64,000 nucleotides of DNA from CAVSRC01 sp963762605 (GTDB lineage Bacteria; Pseudomonadota; Alphaproteobacteria; Rhizobiales; Kaistiaceae): positions 62,001-126,000 of the forward strand of contig CAVXLJ010000017.1 in the NCBI GenBank assembly GCA_963762605.1, written 5' to 3'. The notes below the pieces were generated by a model that made no database searches, was not told where the DNA came from, and saw only the letters and a list, made by a program, of their open reading frames with translations. This document shows positions 63,999-64,000 of the stretch, in pieces (within the stretch, counting starts at the first letter, position 1; every line of letters begins with the position of its first letter). Both the position numbers and the translations under genes were made by a program.

Positions 63999-64000
63999 CT

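Noticed and set aside
1..64000. CRISPR arrays or rRNA genes
   Set aside because: No spaced direct repeats of CRISPR type and no rRNA-like sequence were seen; the only tandem array (20.9 kb) has no spacers.

Overview
The window is a stretch of an alphaproteobacterial chromosome, most likely Hyphomicrobiales (Rhizobiales). Indicators are the high GC, the kdpF/kdpA type, the DUF3489-DUF2924-serine recombinase triplet, DUF1499 and IalB-like proteins, and a CUT2 sugar transporter next to GntR, enolase-superfamily and amidohydrolase genes. Species cannot be named from sequence alone.

Layout. 1-1.67 kb: start of a kdp potassium-pump operon leaving the left edge. 1.8-2.7 kb: an Rhs scar and the 3' end of a serine recombinase. 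2.69-60.0 kb: a roughly 57-kb genomic island. It is bounded on the right by an intact tRNA-Gln(TTG) and on the left by a 17-bp copy of that tRNA's 3' end, next to a tyrosine integrase. The last ~500 bp of the island repeat the sequence just left of the left boundary, so related elements probably inserted here in tandem. 60.0-64 kb: ordinary chromosome (tRNA-Gln, tRNA-Pro, a metallo-beta-lactamase-fold gene, DUF1499, a small membrane protein, a TetR regulator with its operators).

Inside the island, in order: integrase; a MarR-like regulator + Ser/Thr kinase + TPR operon; a broken tyrosine recombinase; small membrane and monooxygenase genes; exported proteins (FecR, IalB-like, ClpP-like); a resolvase; a cluster with an Nmad3-like nucleotide-modification protein; a RepA-like ATPase; a 21-bp repeat array; a LysR-NmrA-esterase cluster; a membrane HTH-TPR regulator divergent from a giant autotransporter and a second IalB protein; decayed phage-type genes (ParB-methyltransferase, DUF5681); a XerC-like recombinase; a five-gene sugar-uptake operon divergent from two catabolic genes; a hydrolase-TPR-PIN conflict-type operon; and the DUF3489-DUF2924-recombinase module.

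The most unusual structure is a pair of segments (36767-39220 and 46369-49860), each closed by perfect 19-bp inverted repeats. All four genes at the segment ends start exactly at the last three bases of a repeat. Each repeat is a CATAA-N7-TTATG site, the spacer is identical within a pair and different between pairs, a XerC-like recombinase lies beside the first segment, and the right flank of both segments carries the same set of conserved blocks. This looks like two recombinase-controlled switches in which an outside promoter would read one end gene or the other depending on orientation. Inversion itself has not been observed.

At least ten genes, inside and outside the island, carry frameshifts or an in-frame stop. 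Several lie in short G or C runs, so part of this may be sequence error rather than biological decay.
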